Source: DAOUBP01 sp034432655 (GTDB taxonomy: Bacteria; Chloroflexota; Anaerolineae; CG2-30-64-16). From it: a stretch of DNA of 31,876 bases. Location: positions 1-31,876 of the forward strand of contig DAOUBP010000114.1 of assembly GCA_034432655.1 (NCBI GenBank), in the 5' to 3' direction. A program made the position numbers and the translations under genes. Below are positions 1-8,491 of this stretch, piece by piece. The notes under the pieces were generated by a model. It made no database searches. It was given only the letters and a program-made list of their open reading frames with translations, and had not been told where the DNA came from. Position 1 is the stretch's first letter. Every line of letters starts with the position of its first letter.

Positions 1-16
1 TGTTTGCCGAGAAGGC

Positions 17-94
17 TTATTTGAACTTGCCTGCCGTCAGCATGATCGCGTTGTACTGCAGGTAGGCCCGAAAAACCCGCAGATAGAGTAACAT
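17..94 (-). pseudogene. Possible 25-codon remnant of an ABC-2 type permease N-terminus
   Basis: A short minus-strand reading frame (ATG at 94, TAA at 17-19) encodes a basic/hydrophobic peptide that includes YLRVFRAYLQYNAIML. This resembles the first helix region of ABC-2/DUF990-type exporter permeases, but the frame stops after 25 codons. No Shine-Dalgarno sequence is visible. It could be a decayed gene start or chance. The call is made only from the look of the peptide and is weak. Confidence 0.18.
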
Positions 95-115
95 ATTCTT
101 GCCGGGGTTACAACA

Positions 116-124
116 TGATATAAT
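116..124 (+). promoter_or_regulatory. Extended -10 promoter element (TGATATAAT)
   Basis: A perfect TATAAT at 119-124 is preceded by TG at the extended -10 position (TGA-TATAAT). There is no good -35, as is common for extended -10 promoters. Transcription would start near 131, which supports translation starting at the GTG at 192 rather than at the upstream in-frame TTG (99) or ATG (123). Confidence 0.5.
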
Positions 125-191
125 GGCGCCTGCCGCCGCTTTGGAACGCGGTGGCAAATCCCCAGGAATTGTCTACAGGGGGTGGAGGCCT

Positions 192-1034
192 GTGTCGAAA
201 ACCACGTCATACACACACGTGACGCGCGTGGCGCGGGCCGCGGCGGCCGCGCTCATCAGCGCGACCGACTGGGCCGGCGACCGGCTGGAGGACGCGGCCA
301 GATGGATCGCCAATCTGATCCGCTATCTGCCGCAGCGCATCGGCCGGCTGGCGAAGACGCTGGCACTGGGGGCCGCCGGGCTGGCGACCTTTCTGCCGGG
401 CGGGATACGGGTGTGGCGACAGGGCGGCCGGCGCCATTTCGCCGTCTGGCTGCGCGGCTGTGCGCAACAGGGCGCTATGCGGGCCTTACAGCTGGTGCTG
501 CAGTTGTTGGACATCGGCGGACTGCCGGAGTTGTTCGGGTTTATCTGGCGCGCCGTCACCCGGGTCAGCCCGTTGACCGGTGATGAGATGGCGGTCGCTG
601 CCTCGGTCCTGGGGCCGGCCGCGCTGCGCTATCACGACGTGCGCGTGGCCCAGGGCGGCCTGTTAGAGTTGATCTTCCGGCGCAACGGGGACCGGGCGTT
701 TGTCGCCTTTCACACCATCAACCTGCCGGCGCGTGGCGAACATCGCCGGGAGAACCTGGACATCCTCCTGCACGAACTGGTGCATGTGTTGCAATACGAG
801 CGGGTCGGCAGCCGCTACTTTGCAGAGGCGTTGTTGGCGCAGCACATGGAGGGCTACGGGTACGGCGGGCCCGGCGGGCTGCTGCTGGCGCGAGCGCAGG
901 GCAAGCGGCTGCGCGATTTCAACCGTGAGCAGCAGGCGCAGATCGTGCAGGATTTTTACATGCACGTGCGCCACGGTTGGGATGTTGCACCGTTTATGCC
1001 CTACATTGAGGAATTGCGATCAGGGGAGATTTGA
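192..1034 (+). CDS. Unknown protein with HELVH zinc-metallopeptidase-like motif
   Basis: Protein of 280 residues from the GTG at 192, chosen because the extended -10 promoter lies at 116-124 and purine-rich AGGGGGTGGAGG precedes it. The reading frame is open further upstream, to TTG 99. The N-terminal half (about residues 10-120) is helical and Arg/Ala rich without a clear signal peptide. The C-terminal half has HELVHVLQYE, with the HExxH histidines near residues 194 and 198, followed by an EGYGYGG stretch and FNREQQAQIV. HExxH is the zinc-binding motif of gluzincin-type peptidases, and similar HELxHxxQ motifs occur in DUF4157-type proteins. A peptidase activity is inference; a third zinc ligand was not identified. 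The gene stands alone and converges on the amino acid transporter operon. Confidence 0.75.
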   Translation: MSKTTSYTHVTRVARAAAAALISATDWAGDRLEDAARWIANLIRYLPQRIGRLAKTLALGAAGLATFLPGGIRVWRQGGRRHFAVWLRGCAQQGAMRALQLVLQLLDIGGLPELFGFIWRAVTRVSPLTGDEMAVAASVLGPAALRYHDVRVAQGGLLELIFRRNGDRAFVAFHTINLPARGEHRRENLDILLHELVHVLQYERVGSRYFAEALLAQHMEGYGYGGPGGLLLARAQGKRLRDFNREQQAQIVQDFYMHVRHGWDVAPFMPYIEELRSGEI

Positions 1035-1037
1035 CCC

Positions 1038-1158
1038 TTGTGCGTGTTCTGATAGGGAACGCAGATAGAACACACACAATCGGCGCGCGGCATCCTCAGA
1101 TGCCGCCTGTTCGCATCTGAGGATGCGAACTCCGCTATGTGTGAAGTCTATCTGTTGT
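1038..1158. terminator. Composite inverted-repeat region between convergent genes
   Basis: The space between two convergent stop codons holds nested inverted repeats. TTGTGCGTGTTCT (1038-1050) pairs with AGAACACACACAA (1067-1079). A perfect 14-bp stem, GCATCCTCAGATGC (1090-1103) with GCATCTGAGGATGC (1113-1126), follows. An outer CAGATAGA/TCTATCTG pair flanks the second hairpin. The position fits a bidirectional terminator. The second hairpin recurs at 14762-14815, so it may instead be, or also be, a mobile palindromic repeat. No long T run follows either stem. Confidence 0.45.
1090..1126. repeat. Palindromic repeat family B, copy 1
   Basis: Arms GCATCCTCAGATGC and GCATCTGAGGATGC are perfect complements (14 bp) around a 9-nt loop. 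The right arm and its flank (GTTCGCATCTGAGGATGC, then ACTCCG) closely match the copy at 14762-14815, which points to a dispersed repeat and not to an isolated terminator. Confidence 0.6.
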
Positions 1159-1170
1159 CTCCATAAGTTA

Positions 1171-1935
1171 CTAATGATGCAAAATTTGCGATAGGAACAA
1201 TTTGGTACGTTCGCTCTTGGGATTGCTGAAGAACTCCTCCGGGCTGGCCTCCTCCACCAGTTGCCCTTGGTCGAAGAAAATGATCCGGTCAGCTACCTCC
1301 CGCGCGAAGCCCATCTCATGCGTCACCACAATCATGGTCATGCCTGACCGGGCCAGCTCGCGCATCACATCCAGCACTTCTTTGATCATCTCGGGGTCCA
1401 GGGCCGAGGTCGGCTCATCGAAGAGCATGATCTTGGGCTGCATGGCCAGGGCGCGCGCGATCGCAACCCGTTGTTGCTGGCCGCCGGAGAGCTGGCCGGG
1501 ATACTTATGCGCCTGCTCGGGGATGCCGACCCGCTCCAGGAGCTGCATCGCGATCGCCTCGGCCTTGGCCCGGGGCCATTTGCGCACCCAGATGGGCGCC
1601 AGGGTGATGTTATCAATGACTTTGAGATGGGGGAAGAGGTTGAACTGCTGAAAGACCATGCCGATCTCTTCGCGAATGGCATGGATGTTGCGGATATCAT
1701 GGGTCAGCTCGATGCCGTCCACGATGATGGTGCCCTGCTGGTGCTCTTCCAGGCGGTTGATGCACCGGATGAAGGTGGATTTGCCCGACCCGGAGGGCCC
1801 GCAGATGACCACTTTCTCCCCGCGACGCACCGTCATGCTGATCCCGCGCAGCGCGTGGAAGTTGTCGTACCACTTGTGGACGTCGCGACAGATGATGATG
1901 TCATCGCCTGTCTGATTTGTGGTTGTTACTGCCAT
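1171..1935 (-). CDS. aapP: General L-amino-acid ABC transporter ATP-binding protein (AapP/GlnQ type)
   Basis: Protein of 254 residues, the usual size for the polar amino acid ATPase family. Walker A is GPSGSGKST (residues 46-54), the Q-loop lies in VFQQFNLF (about 94-101), the ABC signature is LSGGQQQR (149-156), Walker B is IMLFDE (169-174) and the switch histidine is H206. The dimer would hydrolyse ATP on the cytoplasmic face to drive uptake through the two permeases encoded just upstream. The ATG has GGAGGGG about six bases before it and starts 15 bp after the preceding permease stop, so it is the last gene of the aap-like operon. The family call is firm; amino acid specificity is inferred from the operon. 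Confidence 0.95.
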   Translation of the reverse strand: MAVTTTNQTGDDIIICRDVHKWYDNFHALRGISMTVRRGEKVVICGPSGSGKSTFIRCINRLEEHQQGTIIVDGIELTHDIRNIHAIREEIGMVFQQFNLFPHLKVIDNITLAPIWVRKWPRAKAEAIAMQLLERVGIPEQAHKYPGQLSGGQQQRVAIARALAMQPKIMLFDEPTSALDPEMIKEVLDVMRELARSGMTMIVVTHEMGFAREVADRIIFFDQGQLVEEASPEEFFSNPKSERTKLFLSQILHH

Positions 1936-1950
1936 GCCGACCCCTCCGTG

Positions 1951-3186
1951 TTAGCGTTTACCCACCCCCAGGGCCGCCTCCAACCGGCGGCTGGCGTAGG
2001 ACATCGAAAAGGTGAACATCCAGAACAGCGCTGCAATGAAAATATAGACTTCGGCCTGCAACCTGATCCATTCCGGGTTGCCCTGGACGATGGCCTTGCC
2101 CACTGCCAGCAGTTCCAACAGCCCCACGATGACCGCCAGGGTGGTGTCCATGAACAGCGCGATGAACTGGCCGACGATGGCCGGGATCACTGTGCGCAGC
2201 GCCTGGGGCAATACGATCAACAACATGGTCTGGAAGCCGTTGAGGCCGACTGCTTTGGCAGCTTCGTATTGGCCGACCGGTATAGCTGCCAGCCCGCCGC
2301 GGACGTTCTCGGCCATGTAGGCTGAGGCGAAGAGGGTCATGCCGATCATCGCACGCAGAACCCGGTCAATGCGGATGTTCTCCGGCAGGAACAGGGGCAG
2401 CAGGATCGAGGCCATGAACAGGATCGTCACCAGGGGCACCCCGCGCACTACCTCGATGAACACCGTGCACAACAGCTTGACCAGCGGGAGCGAGCTGCGC
2501 CGGCCCAGAGCCAGGAGCACGCCGATGGGGAACGAGGCCACGATCCCCACCAGCGCCAGGATGAAGGTGAGCATCAGCCCGCCCCAGAGGCCGGTCTCCA
2601 CCCGCGGCAGCACGCTGCTGCCCGAGAACCCGGCCAGCAGGAACGCGCTGACGATCACCGAGGCGGCCCATGCCAGCGTCAGCCAGCGCCCGCGCTTGAT
2701 GGCCCGCCGGCCGACCAGGTAGCCCAGCGCGATCAACGCCGGGTTGGCCAGGAACCACAGCCGCAGGCGGAGCCCGATCGCGTCCAGGCTGACCGGTAAC
2801 AGCGCCAGCACGCCGAAGCCGATGGCCAGCGCCAGAGCAAAACGCTTGACCGTGCCGCCGAACCTGCCCCAGCTGGCCCCGAACAGGAACGCGACCATCC
2901 ATACGATCAGCCCGACGCGCCAGAGCTGCTCCAGCGGGTACTGGCCGGTGAAGAAGAGCTTGAAGTTGCTGGTGACCGGGGTCCAGTTGGCGGTGAAGAA
3001 GACCCAGCGCACAATGCCGCGCAGCGCAAAATAGAGGAACGCGACGGCGACCACGGTCAACAGGCTGTTGAACAGCGAGCTGAACAGGTTTTTCCGGACC
3101 CAGTGAGCCGCCCGGGCCGGGCCGGACCTACCCGCTGCGAAGGAGGGTGGTGCGGATTGAGCTGCAGGCTGTGCACGCATCGTCAT
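1951..3186 (-). CDS. aapM: General L-amino-acid ABC transporter permease (AapM type)
   Basis: Protein of 411 residues with about eight hydrophobic segments. The length of roughly 400 residues is typical of Aap/Bzt permeases, which carry extra N-terminal helices compared with ordinary His/Gln permeases. The coupling (EAA) loop is visible as GQYEAAKAVGLNGFQ followed by LPQALRTVIPAI near the C-terminus, where the ATPase docks. Its ATG overlaps the stop of the upstream permease (ATGA at 3183-3186), implying translational coupling and equal stoichiometry. It would form the heterodimeric membrane channel with the AapQ-like protein. Confidence in the permease family is high; the M/Q assignment follows gene order and resemblance. 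Confidence 0.92.
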   Translation of the reverse strand: MTMRAQPAAQSAPPSFAAGRSGPARAAHWVRKNLFSSLFNSLLTVVAVAFLYFALRGIVRWVFFTANWTPVTSNFKLFFTGQYPLEQLWRVGLIVWMVAFLFGASWGRFGGTVKRFALALAIGFGVLALLPVSLDAIGLRLRLWFLANPALIALGYLVGRRAIKRGRWLTLAWAASVIVSAFLLAGFSGSSVLPRVETGLWGGLMLTFILALVGIVASFPIGVLLALGRRSSLPLVKLLCTVFIEVVRGVPLVTILFMASILLPLFLPENIRIDRVLRAMIGMTLFASAYMAENVRGGLAAIPVGQYEAAKAVGLNGFQTMLLIVLPQALRTVIPAIVGQFIALFMDTTLAVIVGLLELLAVGKAIVQGNPEWIRLQAEVYIFIAALFWMFTFSMSYASRRLEAALGVGKR

Positions 3187-4361
3187 CGCTCCACCAACCG
3201 CACGCGGCGGTTATAGATGTTCATGATGGCCGAGGTGATCAGGCTCATGGCCAGGTAAGCGCCCATCACCAGGGTGAAGACCGGCACTGCCCGTCCCGCC
3301 TGGTTGATGATGGTCCGACCGACGAAGAAAAGGTCCGGGTAGCCGATGGCCACCGCCAGGCTGGAGTTCTTGGTCAGGTTGAGGAACTGGCTGATCAGCG
3401 GCGGGATGATCACCCGCAGCGCCTGAGGCAGCACCACCAGCCGTAGCACCTGGGGCTGGGTCAGGCCCACGGCGCGCGCGGCTTCTACCTGGCCGCGCGG
3501 CACCGCCAGGATGCCGGCGCGCACCACCTCGGCGATGAACGCGCCGGTGTAGATCACCAGGCCGGTCAGCAACGCGGCGAACTCTGTAGTGAGCCGCAGC
3601 CCGCCCTCGAAGTTGAAGCGTTTCAGCTCCGGCACGCTGATGACGAACGGCGGGGAGCCGAACGCGAACCAACCGATGGCGGGCAGCCCGATCAAGAGGA
3701 CCAGGGCGACGGCCCAGGGATACGTGCTGCGTCCGGTGTTGATCTGATAACGCAGAAGCAGAGAGTAGGCCACCCCTGAGAGGACGATCCCGGCCAGCAG
3801 CGTCACGGCCCAGGGTGGCGCGGTTTCCGTGGCTTGCGGCCAGGCCATGTAGAGGCCGCGTTGGCTGAGGTAGATCGGCCCGGGCAGCTGGAGGCTCTGG
3901 CGCACCGGCGGGAGCTGCTGGAAAACAGCAAAGTACCAGAAGAAGAGCTGCACCAGCAGCGGGACATTGCGGATGATCTCGATGTAGGTGCTGGCGATCT
4001 TGCTGACCAGCCAGTTGGTCGAGAGGCGTGCCAGCGCGGTGAAGAGCCCCAGCAGGGTGGCCAGGACGATCCCTACCAGCGCAACCTTGATGGTGTTTAG
4101 CAGGCCGACCAGGAGCGCGCGGCCGAAGGACATGGATGGGTCGTACGGGATGGCGGCCTCGGCCAGGGCAAACCCGGCCGCGTCGTTCACGAACCCGTAG
4201 CCCAGGTCCAGCCCACGCACCTGGGCCGCGCGCAACACGTTGCCGATGAAGAAGACCACGAACCCGACCACTGCGATGGCCGAGATGATCTGGGCGATCC
4301 ACTTGAGGACCCGGTCATCGCGCCAGAACGGCACCGGGCCGCGACGGATGTATGCGGTCAT
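3183..4361 (-). CDS. aapQ: General L-amino-acid ABC transporter permease (AapQ type)
   Basis: Protein of 392 residues from ATG 4361. The frame is open to a TTG at 4424, and neither start has a convincing Shine-Dalgarno sequence. The ATG was chosen because the sequence from PFWRDDRV onward is the typical family start. Features include about eight membrane segments, the family-typical LFFWYFAVFQQLP and LSQRGLYM stretches, and an EAA loop (GQVEAARAVGLTQPQ, then LPQALRVIIPPL). It pairs with the AapM-like protein, whose start codon overlaps this stop. The 133 bp between this start and the binding-protein stop show no strong terminator, consistent with a single operon. Confidence 0.92.
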   Translation of the reverse strand: MTAYIRRGPVPFWRDDRVLKWIAQIISAIAVVGFVVFFIGNVLRAAQVRGLDLGYGFVNDAAGFALAEAAIPYDPSMSFGRALLVGLLNTIKVALVGIVLATLLGLFTALARLSTNWLVSKIASTYIEIIRNVPLLVQLFFWYFAVFQQLPPVRQSLQLPGPIYLSQRGLYMAWPQATETAPPWAVTLLAGIVLSGVAYSLLLRYQINTGRSTYPWAVALVLLIGLPAIGWFAFGSPPFVISVPELKRFNFEGGLRLTTEFAALLTGLVIYTGAFIAEVVRAGILAVPRGQVEAARAVGLTQPQVLRLVVLPQALRVIIPPLISQFLNLTKNSSLAVAIGYPDLFFVGRTIINQAGRAVPVFTLVMGAYLAMSLITSAIMNIYNRRVRLVER

Positions 4362-4494
4362 GGCGACGATCAGTGTCACAGGTATGGCGGGGTGAGCACC
4401 CTCAGGCGCGTGAGCCAGCCCCAACTGTGGCTCATTTGAATCTGTGATCTACTGAGGATGCCTACCCCGCGCAGTAAGCACGACGGTTTCCGGG

Positions 4495-5631
4495 TTACCG
4501 TAGCGGCGGTGCGTAGATCAGGCCGCCGTCCTTCCACAGCTTGTTCAGGCCGCGATCCAGCGTGAAGGAAATGCCGTTCGGCCCCATGTAGCGGTCGTAG
4601 ACCTCGCCGTAGTTGCCGATCTTGCGGATGATATTGGCGGCAAAGTCGTTGGCCAGCCCCAGGTCGGCCTGCCCGAAGGAGCCCTCCACCCCCAACAAGC
4701 GCTTGACGGAGGGGTCCTCGCTTTTCATCATCTCATCCACGTTCTTGGAGGTGACCCCCAGCTCCTCGGCGTTGATCAGCACAAAGGAGACCATTTTGAC
4801 GATGTCGAACCACTGGTCGTCGCCGTGCGGCACGGCCGGGGTCAGAGGCTCTTTAGACATGGTGACGTCCAGGATGATATGGTCGGCCGGGTTGGCAAAG
4901 CCGCTGCGGGTAGCGGCCAGCTGCGACTTATCGCTGGTGGCGGCATCACAGCGCCCTTGTTCATAGGCGCCGTAGACCGAGGGGGTGTCCTCGAAAGTGA
5001 CGGCCGTGAACTTGAGCCCACGTTGGCGGAACGCGTCGGCCAGGTTGAGCTCGGTGGTGGTGCCGGTGGTCACACACACGGTGGCGCCGTCCAGGTCCTC
5101 CAGGGTGGTGAAGCCCGAGTCTTTGCGCACCATCATGCCCTGGCCGTCGTAGAACATGATCCAGGTGAAGTTGCCCCATTGGGCATCGCGGCTGGAGGTC
5201 CAGGTGGCGTTGCGGGAGAGGATGTCAATCTCGGCGGTCTGTAGCGCGGGCCCGCGCTCAGCCGCTGTGATGGGCACGAACTCGACCGCGTTGGGATCGT
5301 TGAACACCGCGACCGCTACGGCCCGGCAAAAGTCAACGTCGAAGCCGGCGTTCTTGCCGTCTTTATCCAGGAAGCCGAAGCCGGGCAGGCTGGTGTGCAC
5401 GCCGCACACCACCTTGCCGCGTTGTTTGACGATCTCCAGGCGCTTGGGGCCGGCGGCAGGCGCAGGGGCCGGCGGCGCGGGGGTTGCCGCGGCCGGCGCC
5501 TCGACGATGCGGGTCACCTCGACGATGCGGGTCACTTCGACGGTCTGGGCCGGAGCCGCCGTGCAGCCGGCGATCGCCAGGACGGCCAGGACGGTCAGTG
5601 CTAACCAGGGGAAGGGCCGGTATCGGTTCAT
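4495..5631 (-). CDS. aapJ: General L-amino-acid-binding lipoprotein (AapJ/BztA type)
   Basis: Protein of 378 residues from ATG 5631, chosen because AGGAGG sits six bases upstream and a lipoprotein signal follows directly. The open frame extends upstream to 5754. A hydrophobic segment ends in LAIAGC, giving a lipidated Cys23. A low-complexity tether follows, with the tandem VEVTRIVEVTRIVE and an Ala/Pro-rich stretch, then a family-3 solute-binding domain starting near RLEIVKQRGKVVCGV. Typical family segments include GFDVDFCRAVA, DILSRNATWT and GTTTELNLADAFR. It would capture amino acids outside the membrane and deliver them to the permease pair encoded downstream. First gene of the operon. Confidence 0.93.
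   Translation of the reverse strand: MNRYRPFPWLALTVLAVLAIAGCTAAPAQTVEVTRIVEVTRIVEAPAAATPAPPAPAPAAGPKRLEIVKQRGKVVCGVHTSLPGFGFLDKDGKNAGFDVDFCRAVAVAVFNDPNAVEFVPITAAERGPALQTAEIDILSRNATWTSSRDAQWGNFTWIMFYDGQGMMVRKDSGFTTLEDLDGATVCVTTGTTTELNLADAFRQRGLKFTAVTFEDTPSVYGAYEQGRCDAATSDKSQLAATRSGFANPADHIILDVTMSKEPLTPAVPHGDDQWFDIVKMVSFVLINAEELGVTSKNVDEMMKSEDPSVKRLLGVEGSFGQADLGLANDFAANIIRKIGNYGEVYDRYMGPNGISFTLDRGLNKLWKDGGLIYAPPLR
5517..5546 (-). repeat. 15-bp tandem duplication encoding VEVTR/IVEVTR
   Basis: The motif GACGATGCGGGTCAC followed by (C/T)TCGAC occurs twice in tandem and encodes the repeated EVTRI in the lipoprotein tether just after the lipobox. The repeat keeps the frame and would lengthen a flexible linker between membrane anchor and binding domain. 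Confidence 0.6.
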
Positions 5632-5846
5632 GTTCTCCTCCTGCAAGGGATAACAAAGGTGATATACGGGTTTTACAGACGACGCACGCGTTGGCCTGCG
5701 CGGCCGAGGTTCAATCCTTACCGATGAGCCACCTCCTTTCATCCGTGCGGGCATGTCGGATGCCCGGGCAGTTGGACGGACTGTAATGAGACAGCGGTGT
5801 CAGATCGGCGCTTCGTTGCGCAGACGGGAGAAGACAGTCAGGTTAT

Positions 5847-5907
5847 GTGCAAGGTAAGGGACGGACACTGTCCACGCTTGCACAGCATTTGCAGTTGACA
5901 GGTGTCA
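5847..5907. promoter_or_regulatory. Cluster of nested palindromes upstream of the aap operon
   Basis: GTGCAAG (5847-5853) and CTTGCAC (5877-5883) form an inverted repeat enclosing the perfect palindrome GGACACTGTCC (5863-5873). A related palindrome TGACAGGTGTCA (5896-5907) follows. The two inner sites share GACA-N(1-2)-TGTC and lie about 33-34 bp apart, near three helical turns. They lie just downstream of the predicted start site, a position suited to repressor binding or to a structured leader. The regulator is unknown. Confidence 0.4.
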
Positions 5908-5928
5908 CACAAAAGCCGGGATGGCTGT

Positions 5929-5956
5929 AGTCTACACAAAATCGGGGAGATGTCAA
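5929..5956 (-). promoter_or_regulatory. Candidate sigma-70 promoter of the aap operon
   Basis: On the minus strand a perfect -35 TTGACA (5951-5956) is followed after 16 bp by TAGACT (5929-5934), which matches four of six consensus -10 positions. Transcription would begin near 5922, giving a leader of about 290 nt that carries the palindromes at 5847-5907. The 5632-6037 interval otherwise shows no credible gene. Confidence 0.45.
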
Positions 5957-5996
5957 GGAAGGGATATGAATTTACACAATTTTCGGCATACAACCT

Positions 5997-6030
5997 GGCT
6001 GGCCAGCGCGCACTGGCGCGCTGGCCAGCC
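5997..6030 (-). terminator. Strong hairpin after the beta-glucan operon
   Basis: Arms GGCTGGCCAGCGCGC (5997-6011) and GCGCGCTGGCCAGCC (6016-6030) are perfectly complementary over 15 bp with a 4-nt loop, starting 7 bp past the GH3 stop codon. The GC-rich stem and its place at the end of a nine-gene transcript suggest termination or 3'-end protection of the mRNA. No clean U tract follows, so factor-independent termination is not certain; it could also be a dispersed palindrome. Confidence 0.6.
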
Positions 6031-6037
6031 GGCGGAT

Positions 6038-8491
6038 TCATGCCGCGCTGCTCTCGGCCACCCAAAAGCGCGTCCGCAGGCGGATATCGGCAGCCGAGCG
6101 GCCTACCAACACCTCGAACTCTCCCGGCTCCACGACCCAGCCGGGCAGCGCAGGATCGTAGCAGGCCAGGGCCTGGCGGTCCAACGTCAGGTGCACCGTC
6201 TGCGTCTCGCCGGGCCCCAGGCGCACTTTGGCAAAGGCCTTCAGTTCCTTCTCGGGCCGCATCAGGCGGGATGCGACGTCACGCACGTAGACCTGCACCA
6301 CCTCCGAGCCGGGCCGGTCCCCTGTGTTGCACACATCCAGCGAAAGGGTCAGCGTCTCGTCCGGCCGCACGCGCTCGGCGGAGAGCCGCAGATTACTGTA
6401 GGCGAAGTCGGTGTAGCTCAACCCGTGTCCAAAGGGGAACAGCGGCGCAATGCCCTTTTTGTCGTAATAGCGATAACCCACAAACAGGCCTTCGCCGTAG
6501 AGGACATGTCCGTTCTCGCCGGGGTAGTTGATGTAGGCCGGGTTGTCGGCCAGACGTTTGGGGAAGGTGGTGGGCAGACGACCACCGGGATCGGCGTCGC
6601 CGAAGAGCACGTCGGCGATGGCATTGCCCGCCTCCTGGCCGCCGTACCACGCCTGCACCACTGCGGCCACGTCGTCCAGCCAGGGCATGGTCAGCGGTGA
6701 GCCGGCGTTGAGGACTACTACTGTGTGTGGATTGACCGCAGCCACCCGCCGGATCAGCTCGTCCTGCCGGCCGGGGAGGTCCATGTTCACCCGGTCGGAG
6801 CCTTCGCCTTCCCACTCTTTCGTCAGGCCGGCGAAGATCAGTGCCACATCAGCGCGCGCGGCCAGGGCCACCGCTTCATCCAGTAGATCGGTCTCGGCTT
6901 CGGGAAGGAGGCCCAGGTGCACCCCGCGCCAGTTGCCCTCGGCCGCCCAGCGATAGTCCAGGGCCAGCCGATAGCGACGGCCCGCTGCCAGGGTTACCAC
7001 CTGCTGGCGTTCCTCCCACGAGAGGGGTGTCTTGTCGGTCCAGGCGTCAATGCACTCCTCGCCGTCGAGCCACAGTCGCGCCTGGCCCACGCAGGACAGG
7101 CCCAGGCGATAGCGGCCGCTGGCAGGCGGCAACAAGTCGCAGGTCAACCGGGCGGAGAAACGGCGGGCGTCCACGCCGGGCACGAAATCGCCGAACCAGC
7201 TCGCCTCCAGGGTGGCGATGGTCTCGTGATGGCTCGGCGTGCCTGCCGGGCCGTCGTCGGCGAAATAGTCGAGCTGCACGCCCGGTTCTTCGCTGGCGGG
7301 CAGGTAGAGCCACCCGGGCTCGATGGTGGGGAGGCGGCGGTAGATGTGGCAGCCGATCGCATATTCGACCCTTGCTTCCGGGCCTACCCTGGCCTGGATG
7401 CCCGCCAACGGCGAGACCACGTAGTGCGGCGCCACCTCGGCACTGCCCCCGCCCATGATGGACGGCCATCGTGCATTGGCGCCGATCACGGCGATGGTCT
7501 GCGGCCGGCTGGCATCCAGCGGCAAGACGCGCCCCTGGTTCTTCAGTAAAACGATGGACTCGGCCCCGACACGACGGATCAAAGCCCGATGCTCGGGCCG
7601 GTCAATCGCTTGTTCAGGCTGCAGGCCGGGCTGTTCGAACGCGCCAACGCGCTCGATGGTTCGCAAGAGCCGTCGCACCTTGTCGTCAATCTGCGCTTCG
7701 CTCACCTCGCCCCGTTCCAACGCAGCCCGCACCTGTTCACGGTTCAGCCAGCGGGGCGGCCCGGGCATTTCCAGGTCCAGGCCGTTGGGGATGGCGCGCT
7801 CGCTGTATACGCCGTACCAGTCGGACATCACCAGGCCGTCGAAACCCCATTCGCCTTTAAGGATCTCCAGCAACAGCCGTTTGTTTTCGCTGGCCCATAC
7901 GCCGTTGATGCGGTTGTAGGACGACATCAGCGCCCAGGGCCGTGCCCGCTGGATGGCGATCTCGAACGGCCGCAGGTAGATCTCGCGCAGAGGTCGCTCC
8001 ATCACGTCCGAGCTCATGGTGTGGCGCTCGAACTCGGAGTCGTTGCAGACGAAATGCTTGATGCAGGCCCCCACGCCCCGGCTCTGCAGCCCGTTGATGT
8101 AGGCCGCAGCCAGCACGCCTGTCAGAAGCGGGTCTTCCGAATAGCATTCGAAGTTGCGGCCGGCCAGCGGCGAGCGGTGGATGTTGACGGTGGGGGCCAG
8201 CAGGATGTGCGCGCCTTTGGCCTGGACTTCTTCGGCCAGGGCCTCGCCGACCTGGCGCACCAGGTCGGGATCCCAGGTGGCGCCCAGGGCCACGCCGACG
8301 GGGAAACAGGCCGAGGTGGGTACGCCGGTGCGGCTGGCCCCGCGGGCGCCGTTGGGGCCATCGGTCACTTTGATCGGCGGGATGCCCACACGGGGAATGG
8401 CGACGGTGTGCCAGGCGTCGGCCCCGCCCAACAGGGCGATCTTCTCGTCCAGTGTGAGCTGCTGCAACAGGGATTCACTGCGGTCGGTCAT
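6038..8491 (-). CDS. bglX: GH3 beta-glucosidase with PA14 insert
   Basis: Protein of 817 residues without signal peptide, so probably cytoplasmic. The N-terminal TIM-barrel (about 1-290) contains VTDGPNG, GRNFECYSEDP and KHFVCNDSE; the catalytic nucleophile is D224 in VMSDWYG. The (alpha/beta)6 sandwich (about 300-690) is interrupted by a PA14-like beta domain (about 400-535). The likely acid/base is E563 in KEWEGEGSDR. A fibronectin-III-like domain follows (about 705-805). This layout matches GH3 beta-glucosidases of the KmBglI/BglX group, where PA14 shapes the active-site entrance and limits substrate length. The ATG overlaps the GH94 stop (ATGA, 8488-8491), so the two are translationally coupled. 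It would split short beta-glucosides to glucose. The symbol is a family guess. Confidence 0.92.
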   Translation of the reverse strand: MTDRSESLLQQLTLDEKIALLGGADAWHTVAIPRVGIPPIKVTDGPNGARGASRTGVPTSACFPVGVALGATWDPDLVRQVGEALAEEVQAKGAHILLAPTVNIHRSPLAGRNFECYSEDPLLTGVLAAAYINGLQSRGVGACIKHFVCNDSEFERHTMSSDVMERPLREIYLRPFEIAIQRARPWALMSSYNRINGVWASENKRLLLEILKGEWGFDGLVMSDWYGVYSERAIPNGLDLEMPGPPRWLNREQVRAALERGEVSEAQIDDKVRRLLRTIERVGAFEQPGLQPEQAIDRPEHRALIRRVGAESIVLLKNQGRVLPLDASRPQTIAVIGANARWPSIMGGGSAEVAPHYVVSPLAGIQARVGPEARVEYAIGCHIYRRLPTIEPGWLYLPASEEPGVQLDYFADDGPAGTPSHHETIATLEASWFGDFVPGVDARRFSARLTCDLLPPASGRYRLGLSCVGQARLWLDGEECIDAWTDKTPLSWEERQQVVTLAAGRRYRLALDYRWAAEGNWRGVHLGLLPEAETDLLDEAVALAARADVALIFAGLTKEWEGEGSDRVNMDLPGRQDELIRRVAAVNPHTVVVLNAGSPLTMPWLDDVAAVVQAWYGGQEAGNAIADVLFGDADPGGRLPTTFPKRLADNPAYINYPGENGHVLYGEGLFVGYRYYDKKGIAPLFPFGHGLSYTDFAYSNLRLSAERVRPDETLTLSLDVCNTGDRPGSEVVQVYVRDVASRLMRPEKELKAFAKVRLGPGETQTVHLTLDRQALACYDPALPGWVVEPGEFEVLVGRSAADIRLRTRFWVAESSAA

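Noticed and set aside
5838..6065. 75-codon ORF in the aap promoter region
   Set aside because: It overlaps the terminator hairpin and the promoter and shows no coding features.
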